From positions 1 through 6,387 of the forward strand of contig JACMOA010000088.1 of NCBI GenBank assembly GCA_014378225.1: a stretch of 6,387 nt of DNA, in the 5' to 3' direction. The stretch comes from Deinococcales bacterium. GTDB lineage: Bacteria; Deinococcota; Deinococci; Deinococcales; Deinococcaceae. Shown here piece by piece: positions 1 through 6,145 of the stretch (position 1 is the stretch's first letter; every line of letters begins with the position of its first letter). The notes beneath the pieces are model-generated. The model saw only the letters and a list, made by a program, of their open reading frames with translations, was not told the origin of the DNA and did not search any database. Position numbers and translations under genes: made by a program.

Positions 1-196
1 CCAGGGCGATAATGGCGATAACGAAACCTAAAATGAGGCCCTGTACGATAACGGTGGGCATCACCGCAACCAGAATGTCCCATCCTGGAATGACGGCGTA
101 CACGGTCACAAACACCAGAACGGCAGCTAAAAGAACCCATCCAATCAAACTGCGGGGGGACATCGGCTTTTTGGGCGGGGCAGCGGCTTGGGTCAA
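1..196 (-). CDS. Putative ABC transporter inner-membrane permease, LivH/LivM-like (N-terminal part, cut by window start)
   Basis: The first 65 residues of a minus-strand membrane protein are visible; the rest lies outside the window. A short Pro/Lys-rich cytoplasmic head (residues 1-15) is followed by a hydrophobic segment at about 17-35 and a second from about 46 onward containing VQGLILGFVIAIIAL. That Gly-spaced hydrophobic pattern resembles the first conserved helix of branched-chain amino acid (LivH-type) permeases, which form the channel of an ABC importer. I chose the TTG at 196 because a GAGGT ribosome binding site lies 7 nt upstream (204-208) and an in-frame stop lies shortly before it. 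An in-frame ATG at 163 is the alternative and lacks an obvious binding site. The gene is divergent from rocB. That it is a membrane protein is clear; the transporter family is inferred from little sequence, and another polytopic permease is possible. Confidence 0.5.
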   Translation of the reverse strand, partial: MTQAAAPPKKPMSPRSLIGWVLLAAVLVFVTVYAVIPGWDILVAVMPTVIVQGLILGFVIAIIAL

Positions 197-203
197 ATTG
201 TGT

Positions 204-208
204 ACCTC
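204..208 (-). promoter_or_regulatory. Ribosome binding site GAGGT of the permease gene, overlapping a CTCGAG palindrome
   Basis: On the minus strand, GAGGT is followed by 7 nt and then the TTG start at 196. The GAG of the site is the right half of the CTCGAG at 206-211. It decides for TTG over the downstream ATG as start. Confidence 0.5.
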
Positions 209-301
209 GAGCGGGGGGTTTCACCTGAAATGTTTTGTCCTTAAGCACCTGTCAAAAGCTCTGTAGGCTCGGCTCGAGGGAACGAATTTCAAATCTTCAG
301 G

Positions 302-330
302 ATGATATACAGCGCTCCCCGCTTTGTCAA
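302..330 (-). promoter_or_regulatory. Sigma-70-type promoter for the permease gene
   Basis: On the minus strand a perfect -35 box TTGACA (330-325) is followed by a 17-bp spacer and TATCAT (307-302), a 5/6 match to the -10 consensus. Transcription would start near 295, giving a leader of about 100 nt. A second TTGACA at 255-250 has no recognisable -10 at 16-18 bp and is probably not a promoter. Confidence 0.6.
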
Positions 331-367
331 TGAAAGCTTAATCTATGAAGACTCTCGTTGGGAGCGC
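312..367. repeat. 8-bp inverted repeat GCGCTCCC / GGGAGCGC flanking the divergent promoter region
   Basis: GCGCTCCC at 312-319 and its exact reverse complement at 360-367 are separated by 40 bp. The left arm lies in the spacer of the permease promoter, so a dimeric regulator bound across both arms could control the divergent pair. An 8-bp match in this space could also be chance. Confidence 0.25.
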
Positions 368-471
368 ATAAAAAGACAATTCGGGTCGGGGTCTAAACTC
401 CAAATTTTGTGAAGCCTGTCCATTCCTCGAGCGCCTGATTAGAATTCGCGCCCTCAAGCCGTTTAATCCCG

Positions 472-486
472 TACACTCGAGCACAC
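472..486 (+). promoter_or_regulatory. Putative -10 box and leaderless start of the rocB-like gene
   Basis: TACACT (472-477) fits TAnnnT and lies 9 nt before the ATG at 487, and no Shine-Dalgarno sequence precedes the ATG. This fits transcription starting at or 1-3 nt before the start codon. Its last two bases are the first two of a CTCGAG at 476-481. No good -35 is visible. TAGAAT at 440-445 (5/6 to the consensus, with a weak TGTCCA at 417-422) is an alternative that would give a leader of about 35 nt. Confidence 0.4.
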
Positions 487-2169
487 ATGGCTTCTCTTTC
501 TCCCGACTCCCTTTCCAAAGCACCCCCCAACAACGCCCTCGAGTGGACCCTGGAAATGGTAAGGATTCCCAGCGTCACCGGCTCGAGCGCGGAGGGTCAA
601 TTTGCCGCTTTGATGCGCCAAAAACTGGCTCGAGTGTCTTATTTTCGGCAAAACCCACAAGATTTGTGGTGTGAACGCACCGAAAACGACCCGCTCGAGC
701 GTGAAAATCTGTTTGCGCTGGTGCGCGGTTCAGGTAAGAGAGTCGTGATTCTGGCCGGACATTTTGACGTGGTTTCCACCGGGAATTATGGCCTGCTCGA
801 GGGTTTAGCCTTTGACCCTTATCCCTTGCTCGAGGCCCTCCTAAAAACCCTCAAGGGGAGTGACAACCCGGCAGACCGTCAGGCGCTCGAGGATTTTGAA
901 TCCGGGGCGTTCCTGCCGGGGCGCGGCATTCTGGACATGAAAAGTGGGTTAGCGTCAGGGATTGTGGCCCTCGAGCGCTTTGCTCAGCTTGTGGACCGAG
1001 TGGGAAATCTGCTGCTGGTGGCCACCCCAGACGAAGAACACGGCTCAAAAGGAATGCGGAGCGCCATTTCTACGCTGGCCCGCCTAAAAGCGCGTGAGGG
1101 CCTCGAGTTTGTGGCGGCGCTGAACCTCGACGCTACCGCAGACAGCGGTGACGGGACCGCCGGACGCACCATTTACACCGGAAGCGTGGGTAAACTTTTG
1201 CCCACCGCGCTCTTCATCGGGCGGCCCACCCACGCAGGGTATCCGTTTGATGGGGTCAATCCGCACCTGATGGCGGCAGAATTTACCCGAGAAGTCGAGT
1301 CCAACCCGGCCTACTCGAGCGTGGCCGACGCACCGGGACTGGCGGGGATGCTGGCTCCCGCGCCCACCTGCCTCGAGCAAACTGATTTACGGGACGGCTA
1401 CGAGGTCACCACCCCACGCCTGACCTGGGTGGCTTTTAACGTGATGCTGATGCGGAGCGAGGCGGCCAAAGTGCTCGCCCGCTTCAAACGGGCGGCGGGG
1501 CAAGCGCTCGAGCGGGCGCTGGCGTTGGAACAGGCCCGCTTCGAAGAGTTCGAGGACCGGGCAGGCCGCCCGGTCCGCCCGCTGCCCTACAAGCCGCGCC
1601 TGCTCGAGTACGCTGAATTGGAAAAACGGGCGCTCGAGCAAGCTGGACCTGAAGCCGTGCAAGCCGCCAAAACCCAGGTTGAGGCTGAAAGCACCGACCC
1701 GCTGTGCTACGCCCGCCAACTCACCCTCGAGCTGGTAAACCTGGCGAATTTGAGCGGTCCGGCGGCGGTGGTGGGCTTTGCCCCGGTGTATTACCCGGTA
1801 GCACTGCTGGGTCAGGACCTCAAGTCCAAGCGGCTGCTCAAGGTGTGTCAGGAGGCGGCCATTCGGGTAGAAAGTGAATTCGGGCAGTCTATCAGCTTTC
1901 GGCCTTTCTTCGAGGGCATCAGCGACATGAGTTTTCTGGCACCGCTCGAGGGTACAAACGATTCCCCCACCCTGAGCCTGAACATGCCTGGATGGGGAAC
2001 CCGCTGGAACGTGGATTATCAGGGTGCAGAGCTGCTGGGCGTACCCACCGTCAACGTAGGACCGTGGGGCCGCGAATACCACCAACGGCTCGAGCGGGTG
2101 CAAACAGACTATGCTTTTCGGATTCTGCCCGAGTTAGTATGGCGTTTGGCGTTGGGTGCGCTCGAGTAA
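487..2169 (+). CDS. rocB: RocB-like M20-family metallo-amidohydrolase
   Basis: This is a 560-residue soluble zinc-peptidase-fold enzyme of family M20, close in length and motif layout to RocB, the arginine-utilisation protein of Bacillus. Visible motifs: GHFDVVS at 91-97 (metal ligand His92, Asp94), GRGILDMKSG at 145-154 (bridging Asp150), TPDEEHGS at 180-187 (catalytic/ligand Glu183-Glu184), NLDAT at 213-217 (Asp215), the dimerisation-domain His at PTHAG (His249) and a late GPWGREYH with His532 as probable last metal ligand. The large inserts between about 290 and 430 are typical of RocB and absent from small M20 carboxypeptidases. No signal peptide is seen, so it acts in the cytoplasm. The substrate of RocB is not settled; hydrolysis of an amide or carbamoyl bond in arginine-derived compounds is inference. 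The gene lies divergent from a putative amino-acid permease. It carries 18 CTCGAG palindromes. The ATG at 487 has no ribosome binding site and is probably leaderless. Confidence 0.85.
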   Translation: MASLSPDSLSKAPPNNALEWTLEMVRIPSVTGSSAEGQFAALMRQKLARVSYFRQNPQDLWCERTENDPLERENLFALVRGSGKRVVILAGHFDVVSTGNYGLLEGLAFDPYPLLEALLKTLKGSDNPADRQALEDFESGAFLPGRGILDMKSGLASGIVALERFAQLVDRVGNLLLVATPDEEHGSKGMRSAISTLARLKAREGLEFVAALNLDATADSGDGTAGRTIYTGSVGKLLPTALFIGRPTHAGYPFDGVNPHLMAAEFTREVESNPAYSSVADAPGLAGMLAPAPTCLEQTDLRDGYEVTTPRLTWVAFNVMLMRSEAAKVLARFKRAAGQALERALALEQARFEEFEDRAGRPVRPLPYKPRLLEYAELEKRALEQAGPEAVQAAKTQVEAESTDPLCYARQLTLELVNLANLSGPAAVVGFAPVYYPVALLGQDLKSKRLLKVCQEAAIRVESEFGQSISFRPFFEGISDMSFLAPLEGTNDSPTLSLNMPGWGTRWNVDYQGAELLGVPTVNVGPWGREYHQRLERVQTDYAFRILPELVWRLALGALE

Positions 2170-2191
2170 CCCCGAACATTTCCCCAGAATT

Positions 2192-4684
2192 TTAATCCGC
2201 GCTCGAGCCAGCTTTGCTCTTTTTTAAATTTACAATTTCCTCGAGCGTCAAAAAAGCCCGTATCACTTCTGGGTCAAAATGACTTCCCACACCCTCGAGA
2301 ATGATGCTTAAGGATTCTTCGGGGCTGCGGGCTGCGTGGTAGGGACGCTTGGAGTTGAGCGCGTCCCATACATCTATCACTGCAAAAATGCGGGCGGATA
2401 GGGGTATGCTCAGCCCTTTGAGACCTCTAGGATAGCCACTCCCATTCCATTTCTCGTGGTGGGCGTAGGGAATTTCCAGTGCGGGGCGTAAAAATTGGGT
2501 ACCCTCGAGCATTTGGTAAGACAGCGTGGGATGGGTTCGCATTACGGCCCACTCTTCGGGGTCCAGTGGACCGGGTTTTTGCAAGATGCGGTCTGGAATG
2601 CCCATTTTGCCGATGTCGTGCAGCAGTGCGCCCCGTCGCAGGTGCATTAAGTCGTCGCCCTCAAAACCCATTTTGAGTGCTAAACGTACCGCCAGATTGG
2701 TCACCCGCCTCGAGTGGCCCTCGGTTTCCTTGTCGCGCAAATCTAACGCCCGCGCCCAGCCCTCAATGACCTCGTCGTAGGCGGCGGTCAACTCCTTGTT
2801 GCTGCGCTGTAAATCGCTGAGCAGGCGGTCATTTTCCACCGCCAGTGCCGCCTGTCCGGCCAGGGTTTCGAGAAAGTGATGCCACTCGCGTTCCCGCCGC
2901 ACATTGCCGCGCTGGTACACTTCGAGCACGCCTTGAGTGTGTCCATCTATGATGAGCGGCGCGGCAAAATAGCGCACTCCGCCTTCCACGTTGGCCCAGG
3001 TGGAGTACACCTCGGGAGCCAGACGGGTCCCCAACGGCTTGCCCTCGAGCAGCACGTTTTCGGCCCAGCGCGACCCCAGCATCAGCAAATGGTCACGGGC
3101 GGCCTCGTTCTTGAAGCCCAGTCCGCTGTAAAACTCGAGCTGTCCGGTTTCGCGGCTTCTCAGGCGGATGGCACTGGCCTCCACGTTCAGGTGGGTATTC
3201 ACCTGAGCCAGCACCATATCCAGGGTGACATTCAGGGACAGGCGGGAGCTGATAGCTAAATCAATAGCGTGCAGGGTGGTGATGCGCTCCAGGCGGGCCT
3301 CGAGCTGAAAACTCATCTGATTCACCTTTTCCTGGGCTTCTTCGCGCTCGGTCACATCGCGGGCGTTGAGCACAATTCCGCCGATGGCGGGGTTTTCAAT
3401 CAGGCTTTTGGTCACTCCCTCGAGCCAGCGCCAGCCGCCTTCTTTGTGGCGCACCCGGTAGAGCTGTGGAGCGCTCAGTTCCCCTACCTTGGCTGTGGTA
3501 CGGAGCAGGGTCAGAAAAGCCGCTTCATCTCGAGGATGCAGCAACAGGCTTACACTTTGCTCGAGCAAATCTTCACTTTCAAAGCCCAATTTGTCCCGGT
3601 GCGAGGGGCTAGCGTACAGGATGCGCCCTCTTACGTTGAGAATTTGCACCAAATCAGAGCTGTGTTCCACCAACAACTGGTAACGCGCTTCCGAAGCTTG
3701 CAGTTCGCCCAGAAGTTGACGCTCTGCCACACCCATATGCCGAACCTCGGCACTGAGCATCCGGTTTTCGCTCAAGGCCCAGCCCTGACGCGCCAGCGCT
3801 AGCAGAGTCACCCCAGCGGTTCCTACGCCCACCGCCAAACTGTTAACTGAATTATTTTGCAGGGCCAGCAACAAACTGACCAGACAAGCGAATACAGCAC
3901 CATAAGGAAGCGCTCGCAAAAAGTAACCCAGTAAGGTGGTAGAAAAAGCGTGGGGCAGGAATGGGTAAGGAATCAAACTCCGATACGCCGCCCATCCGAA
4001 CAGCGTGACCGTTCCCACCTCGAGCACGCCCGATACCGGACTTTCACCCATTCTCACCTCGAGCAGCAGGACCGCTAGCCGCAAGGTCAGGGCCAGCCCC
4101 AGAATAAACAGCTCGAGCGCGTGTCTCTGCTCCACCCGTCTGAGGGCCAGCTTCAACACCGCACTGAGCAGCAGCAGCAGGGCCATCACCTGGACTTCAA
4201 CCATCGTGCTGCCGCCCCAGCGCTCGAGCGGACCAAACGTTTGTGAGGGCGAAGACCCCGACAATTGACCATCCCACAACACGGTAAACAGTGAAACCGC
4301 CACCAGCAGAACGTCGAGGGTCAGCTTGCCCAACTCAGCGTAGGACAGCCGTCCTATGGCGTAAAACAGCAAACCCAGGCACAGCAGGGAACCCAGCGCG
4401 TCCAGTGCGGGCAGCAAGGGCCTCAGGTCTCCTACACCCCCCACCGCCACCCCCAGAGCCACCACTCCCCAGAACAAGCGTAAGGGTGAACGAAAGGCAG
4501 CGTATAAGCACAGCAGCGCGGCTATCAGACTTGAGCCGAGAACCCACCCCTGACGTTCCACAGAAACTGCTAACTGTGGACCCAGTACGCCCAGCCACAG
4601 CAGCGCCATTCCCGACACACCCAGCAAGGCAAGCCACAACACCCGCTCGAGTGTGGGAAGAGGAGGTGTGAAGCTGGTGTTCAC
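2192..4684 (-). CDS. Membrane-anchored PAS-GAF-HD-GYP sensor, predicted cyclic-di-GMP phosphodiesterase
   Basis: An 830-residue protein predicted to sense signals and hydrolyse c-di-GMP. Residues 14-298 hold about nine or ten hydrophobic helices. A charged linker, probably coiled coil (about 300-330), leads to a PAS domain with a PAC end (about 331-447, ending NARDVTERE), a GAF domain (about 470-620), a second helical linker and an HD-GYP domain (about 640-815). The HD-GYP catalytic set looks complete: His657 (EGHSRR), His689-Asp690 (LLHDIGK), His718 (RTHP), His742-His743 (AHHEKWNGSGYP) and Asp771 (IDVWDAL), with GYP at 750-752. No GGDEF domain is present, so it should degrade rather than make c-di-GMP. 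The GTG start at 4684 fits a -10 box 9 nt upstream and no ribosome binding site. The gene is convergent with rocB, with 22 bp between stops, and divergent from yebC. The transmembrane region matches no named sensor domain that I recognise. Confidence 0.9.
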   Translation of the reverse strand: MNTSFTPPLPTLERVLWLALLGVSGMALLWLGVLGPQLAVSVERQGWVLGSSLIAALLCLYAAFRSPLRLFWGVVALGVAVGGVGDLRPLLPALDALGSLLCLGLLFYAIGRLSYAELGKLTLDVLLVAVSLFTVLWDGQLSGSSPSQTFGPLERWGGSTMVEVQVMALLLLLSAVLKLALRRVEQRHALELFILGLALTLRLAVLLLEVRMGESPVSGVLEVGTVTLFGWAAYRSLIPYPFLPHAFSTTLLGYFLRALPYGAVFACLVSLLLALQNNSVNSLAVGVGTAGVTLLALARQGWALSENRMLSAEVRHMGVAERQLLGELQASEARYQLLVEHSSDLVQILNVRGRILYASPSHRDKLGFESEDLLEQSVSLLLHPRDEAAFLTLLRTTAKVGELSAPQLYRVRHKEGGWRWLEGVTKSLIENPAIGGIVLNARDVTEREEAQEKVNQMSFQLEARLERITTLHAIDLAISSRLSLNVTLDMVLAQVNTHLNVEASAIRLRSRETGQLEFYSGLGFKNEAARDHLLMLGSRWAENVLLEGKPLGTRLAPEVYSTWANVEGGVRYFAAPLIIDGHTQGVLEVYQRGNVRREREWHHFLETLAGQAALAVENDRLLSDLQRSNKELTAAYDEVIEGWARALDLRDKETEGHSRRVTNLAVRLALKMGFEGDDLMHLRRGALLHDIGKMGIPDRILQKPGPLDPEEWAVMRTHPTLSYQMLEGTQFLRPALEIPYAHHEKWNGSGYPRGLKGLSIPLSARIFAVIDVWDALNSKRPYHAARSPEESLSIILEGVGSHFDPEVIRAFLTLEEIVNLKKSKAGSSAD
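2205..2225 (+). terminator. Weak candidate intrinsic terminator downstream of rocB
   Basis: GAGC (2205-2208) can pair with GCTC (2216-2219) and is followed by six T (2220-2225), about 35 nt after the rocB stop. A 4-bp stem is short for an intrinsic terminator, and the element lies inside the 3' end of the convergent HD-GYP gene. It is the only terminator-like shape in the convergent junction. Confidence 0.2.
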
Positions 4685-4693
4685 GTTGCTTTA

Positions 4694-4699
4694 ACAATA
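4694..4699 (-). promoter_or_regulatory. Putative -10 box of the HD-GYP gene, leaderless configuration
   Basis: On the minus strand TATTGT is followed by 9 nt and the GTG start at 4684. The sequence between is A-rich with no Shine-Dalgarno. The spacing equals that at rocB. A -35 is weak: GTGATG (4723-4718) matches only 3 of 6 positions at an 18-bp spacing. Confidence 0.4.
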
Positions 4700-4731
4700 G
4701 CAAGAAATGAAGCTTGCCATCACACTTATGA

Positions 4732-4761
4732 AAAATCTCACTCGAGGAAAGACGAGATTTT
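4732..4761. repeat. 8-bp perfect stem-loop with CTCGAG in the loop
   Basis: AAAATCTC (4732-4739) and GAGATTTT (4754-4761) are exact reverse complements around a 14-nt loop that contains a CTCGAG palindrome (4741-4746). It lies upstream of both divergent genes. Either an operator or a folded element on an upstream transcript would fit; no gene ends here, so a terminator role is unlikely. Confidence 0.4.
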
Positions 4762-4800
4762 CTTTAGAAGTGCAAGGCTTTTTGAGCTTGAGCACTCTAA

Positions 4801-4835
4801 ATTTGGTGTTCTGGATTTGATGTTCTGGATTTGGT
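4801..4835. repeat. 14-bp tandem repeat, 2.5 copies
   Basis: The unit ATTTGGTGTTCTGG (4801-4814) is followed by ATTTGATGTTCTGG (4815-4828, one change) and a partial ATTTGGT (4829-4835). It lies in the middle of the divergent promoter region, about 100 bp from the HD-GYP start and 200 bp from yebC. Confidence 0.75.
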
Positions 4836-4954
4836 AGGCGCTGAACGCGGTATGTTTGCCCAGATTCTCGAGCGAGTAGAACGGGTGAGCAACCCCTCTG
4901 AATCCGGGACAGGATTTTGCTAAGCTAGGAGTCACTTTGCATCTCATCCCTTTG

Positions 4955-4960
4955 TATTCT
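4955..4960 (+). promoter_or_regulatory. Putative -10 box of yebC, overlapping a CTCGAG palindrome
   Basis: TATTCT matches TAnnnT (4 of 6 to TATAAT), and its last two bases begin the CTCGAG at 4959-4964. A start near 4967 would give a leader of about 60 nt that contains a second CTCGAG (4970-4975) and the ribosome binding site. No clear -35 is seen 16-18 bp upstream. Confidence 0.35.
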
Positions 4961-5013
4961 CGAGCCGTTCTCGAGCAAATTTGATGTACAAGACGCAACA
5001 CAGAGGTTTATTC

Positions 5014-5020
5014 AAAGGAG
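5014..5020 (+). promoter_or_regulatory. Strong ribosome binding site of yebC
   Basis: AAAGGAG lies 8 nt before the GTG at 5029. It fixes the start at this GTG rather than at the in-frame TTG (4981) or ATG (4984) upstream. It is the only strong Shine-Dalgarno in the window. Confidence 0.85.
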
Positions 5021-5028
5021 TTCCCACC

Positions 5029-5766
5029 GTGGCAGGTCACAGTAAATGGTCTCAGATTAAACGCAAAAAGGGAGCCAACGACGTTCGGCGCTCTGGCATC
5101 ATCAGCAAGCATATTCGGGCCATCACCACGGCGGTTCGCAGCGGTGGCAGCGGCGACCCGGCAGGAAACTTGAGCCTGAAAAACGCCATTGCCGCTGCTA
5201 AAACGGACACAGTTCCTGTAGATAACATCGAAAACGCCATTAAGCGGGCGGTGGGAGAAGGCTCGAGCGCCACCGTTTTTGACGAGGTGGTCTACGAGGG
5301 CTATGGACCCGGTGGAACGGCCCTTCTGATTGAAACCCTGACCGATAACCGCAACCGTACCGTGGGCGAGATTCGCAGCGTGATGAACAAGCGCGGCGGA
5401 AACCTGGGCAACGCGGGTAGTGTGGCGTGGCAGTTTGACCAAAAGGGCATCGTGGTGGTCTCGAGCGCTGAGGAGACTGTGCAGGACGCCGCTATCGAGT
5501 TGGGAGCCGAGGACATTCAGGAAACCGAGGATGGACTCGAGATTTACACCGCGCCCACCGAACTGTTTCTGGTTTCAGAAGGACTCTCAGGACAGAAATT
5601 CCCGGTGGTTTCTGCCAGCCTGACCATGATTGCCTCGAGCACGGTAGATTTGAACGACGAGGACGCCCGAAAACTGCTGGTACTGCTCGAGTATCTGGAA
5701 GATTTGGACGACGTGCAGCGCGTGACCAGCAATGCCAATTTGAGCGAGGTGATGGAGGAGGTATGA
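5029..5766 (+). CDS. yebC: YebC/PmpR (TACO1) family protein
   Basis: A 245-residue cytoplasmic protein of the YebC/PmpR/TACO1 family, at the usual family length. The start [17 protein letters not shown] (residues 2-18) is the family hallmark. Also visible are the YEGYGPGG motif at 89-96, TDNRNRT at 105-111, GGNLG with GSVAWQF at 123-136, and the conserved C-terminal stretch [14 protein letters not shown] at 219-232. Members were long annotated as transcriptional regulators; more recent work on bacterial YebC and mitochondrial TACO1 points to a role in translation, relieving ribosome stalling at proline-rich sequences. Which role applies here cannot be read from the sequence. GTG is chosen as start because it begins the conserved N terminus and follows an AAAGGAG at ideal distance. 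In most bacteria yebC lies near ruvC; here its neighbours are unrelated. It carries five CTCGAG palindromes, three encoding Ser-Ser and two Leu-Glu. Confidence 0.95.
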   Translation: MAGHSKWSQIKRKKGANDVRRSGIISKHIRAITTAVRSGGSGDPAGNLSLKNAIAAAKTDTVPVDNIENAIKRAVGEGSSATVFDEVVYEGYGPGGTALLIETLTDNRNRTVGEIRSVMNKRGGNLGNAGSVAWQFDQKGIVVVSSAEETVQDAAIELGAEDIQETEDGLEIYTAPTELFLVSEGLSGQKFPVVSASLTMIASSTVDLNDEDARKLLVLLEYLEDLDDVQRVTSNANLSEVMEEV

Positions 5767-5818
5767 GGGGTTGGGGGTTTAAGTTATTGAGCTTGGGTTC
5801 TCGGTTTTTGTCTTGGAC

Positions 5819-5885
5819 AGAACAGCACTGTCTTGACGAGAACGGCACCTAACGGGCCTCACCGCCTCTTGTGCAGAACGGCACC
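5819..5885 (+). repeat. Three dispersed copies of AGAACrGCACy
   Basis: AGAACGGCACC occurs exactly at 5839-5849 and 5875-5885, and a 9/11 version, AGAACAGCACT, at 5819-5829. The offsets are 20 and 36 bp. The first copy lies in a possible GACAG/CTGTC hairpin (5816-5832). Confidence 0.6.
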
Positions 5886-5895
5886 CTGTGGTGCC
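5880..5895. repeat. Perfect 6-bp hairpin GGCACC-CTGT-GGTGCC
   Basis: GGCACC (5880-5885) and GGTGCC (5890-5895) pair perfectly around a 4-nt loop, and the left arm is the end of the third AGAACrGCAC copy. No T-run follows, so it is not a typical intrinsic terminator, though it lies about 115 nt after the yebC stop. Confidence 0.4.
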
Positions 5896-5903
5896 TGGCC
5901 GCC

Positions 5904-6064
5904 AGTTTTCGGTTTTCGGTTGGACATCTGGAAGGTAGGATGGAGAGCAGAAGGCAGAAAGCGAATAGCGAAAAACATTGTCTGACATGATAAATACGTC
6001 GCACGAACTAAACCTATGTATGTTTAATTCTCAACTGATATCTGACAACCGATAACTGAAAACT
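5904..6064. repeat. Blocks of degenerate 7-bp repeats, outer blocks inverted to each other
   Basis: Three blocks with 7-bp periodicity are visible: 5904-5924 (AGTTTTC, GGTTTTC, GGTTGGA), 5945-5972 (GAGCAGA, AGGCAGA, AAGCGAA, TAGCGAA) and 6037-6064 (GATATCT, GACAACC, GATAACT, GAAAACT). The first and last are inverted to each other: 5904-5922 and 6046-6064 match as reverse complements at 17 of 19 positions, enclosing 123 bp. Heptamer clusters of this kind are known as fast-changing intergenic DNA in several bacteria. The inverted outer blocks would also fit a small non-autonomous element, but no target duplication is evident. Confidence 0.6.
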
Positions 6065-6130
6065 AACACCCACTCACCACTACTCATCTCCACCCTTCCG
6101 AAACGCAACCCTCATTCCCCCCCACTCCAA
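6061..6130 (+). terminator. C-rich, G-poor tract, candidate Rho-loading (rut-like) region downstream of yebC
   Basis: By hand count the 70 plus-strand bases hold 36 C and only 2 G, with many pyrimidine-C steps and a run of seven C (6117-6123). Such C-over-G bubbles are the known signature of Rho utilisation sites. yebC has no intrinsic terminator behind it, so Rho-dependent termination of read-through is a reasonable inference. The stretch also lies directly before the PSP1 promoter and could be simple low-complexity DNA. Confidence 0.35.
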
Positions 6131-6145
6131 AGCTGTACGCTGTCT

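Larger units (their letters stand above)
4685..5028. other. Divergent intergenic region between the HD-GYP gene and yebC
   Basis: These 344 bases hold no convincing gene. They contain the start signals of both flanking genes, a stem-loop (4732-4761), a 14-bp tandem repeat (4801-4835) and four CTCGAG palindromes (4741, 4867, 4959 and 4970). The possible 87-residue minus-strand reading frame across 4738-5001 runs through the repeats, has no family look and no start signal. Confidence 0.7.

Noticed and set aside
226..255. Second permease promoter at TTGACA 255-250
   Set aside because: No TAnnnT box occurs at 16-18 bp; the sequence there is CATTTC.
12..266. Plus-strand frame of 84 residues at the window start
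   Set aside because: It is antisense to the hydrophobic permease frame and across its promoter-proximal region, with no start signal or family look.
1387..2103. Long minus-strand open frame (238 residues) opposite rocB
   Set aside because: It lies fully antisense to a gene with intact catalytic motifs, has no family resemblance and is explained by codon bias.
4335..4703. Minus-strand frame of 122 residues over the start of the HD-GYP gene
   Set aside because: It is out of frame with the membrane segments of the real gene and turns into glycine-rich low-complexity sequence.
4981..5028. Longer YebC starting at TTG 4981 or ATG 4984
   Set aside because: The extra 16 residues lie before the conserved AGHSKW start, and the ribosome binding site points to GTG 5029.
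5779..5988. Minus-strand frame of 69 residues after yebC
   Set aside because: It translates hairpins and heptamer repeats; there is no start signal and no recognisable fold.
5904..6064. CRISPR array
   Set aside because: Repeat units are only 7 bp and degenerate, with no unique spacers of regular length and no cas genes in view.
6070..6125. G-quadruplex on the minus strand from the G-runs
   Set aside because: Apart from one run of seven G, the GGG runs are separated by loops of up to about 20 nt, too long for a confident call.
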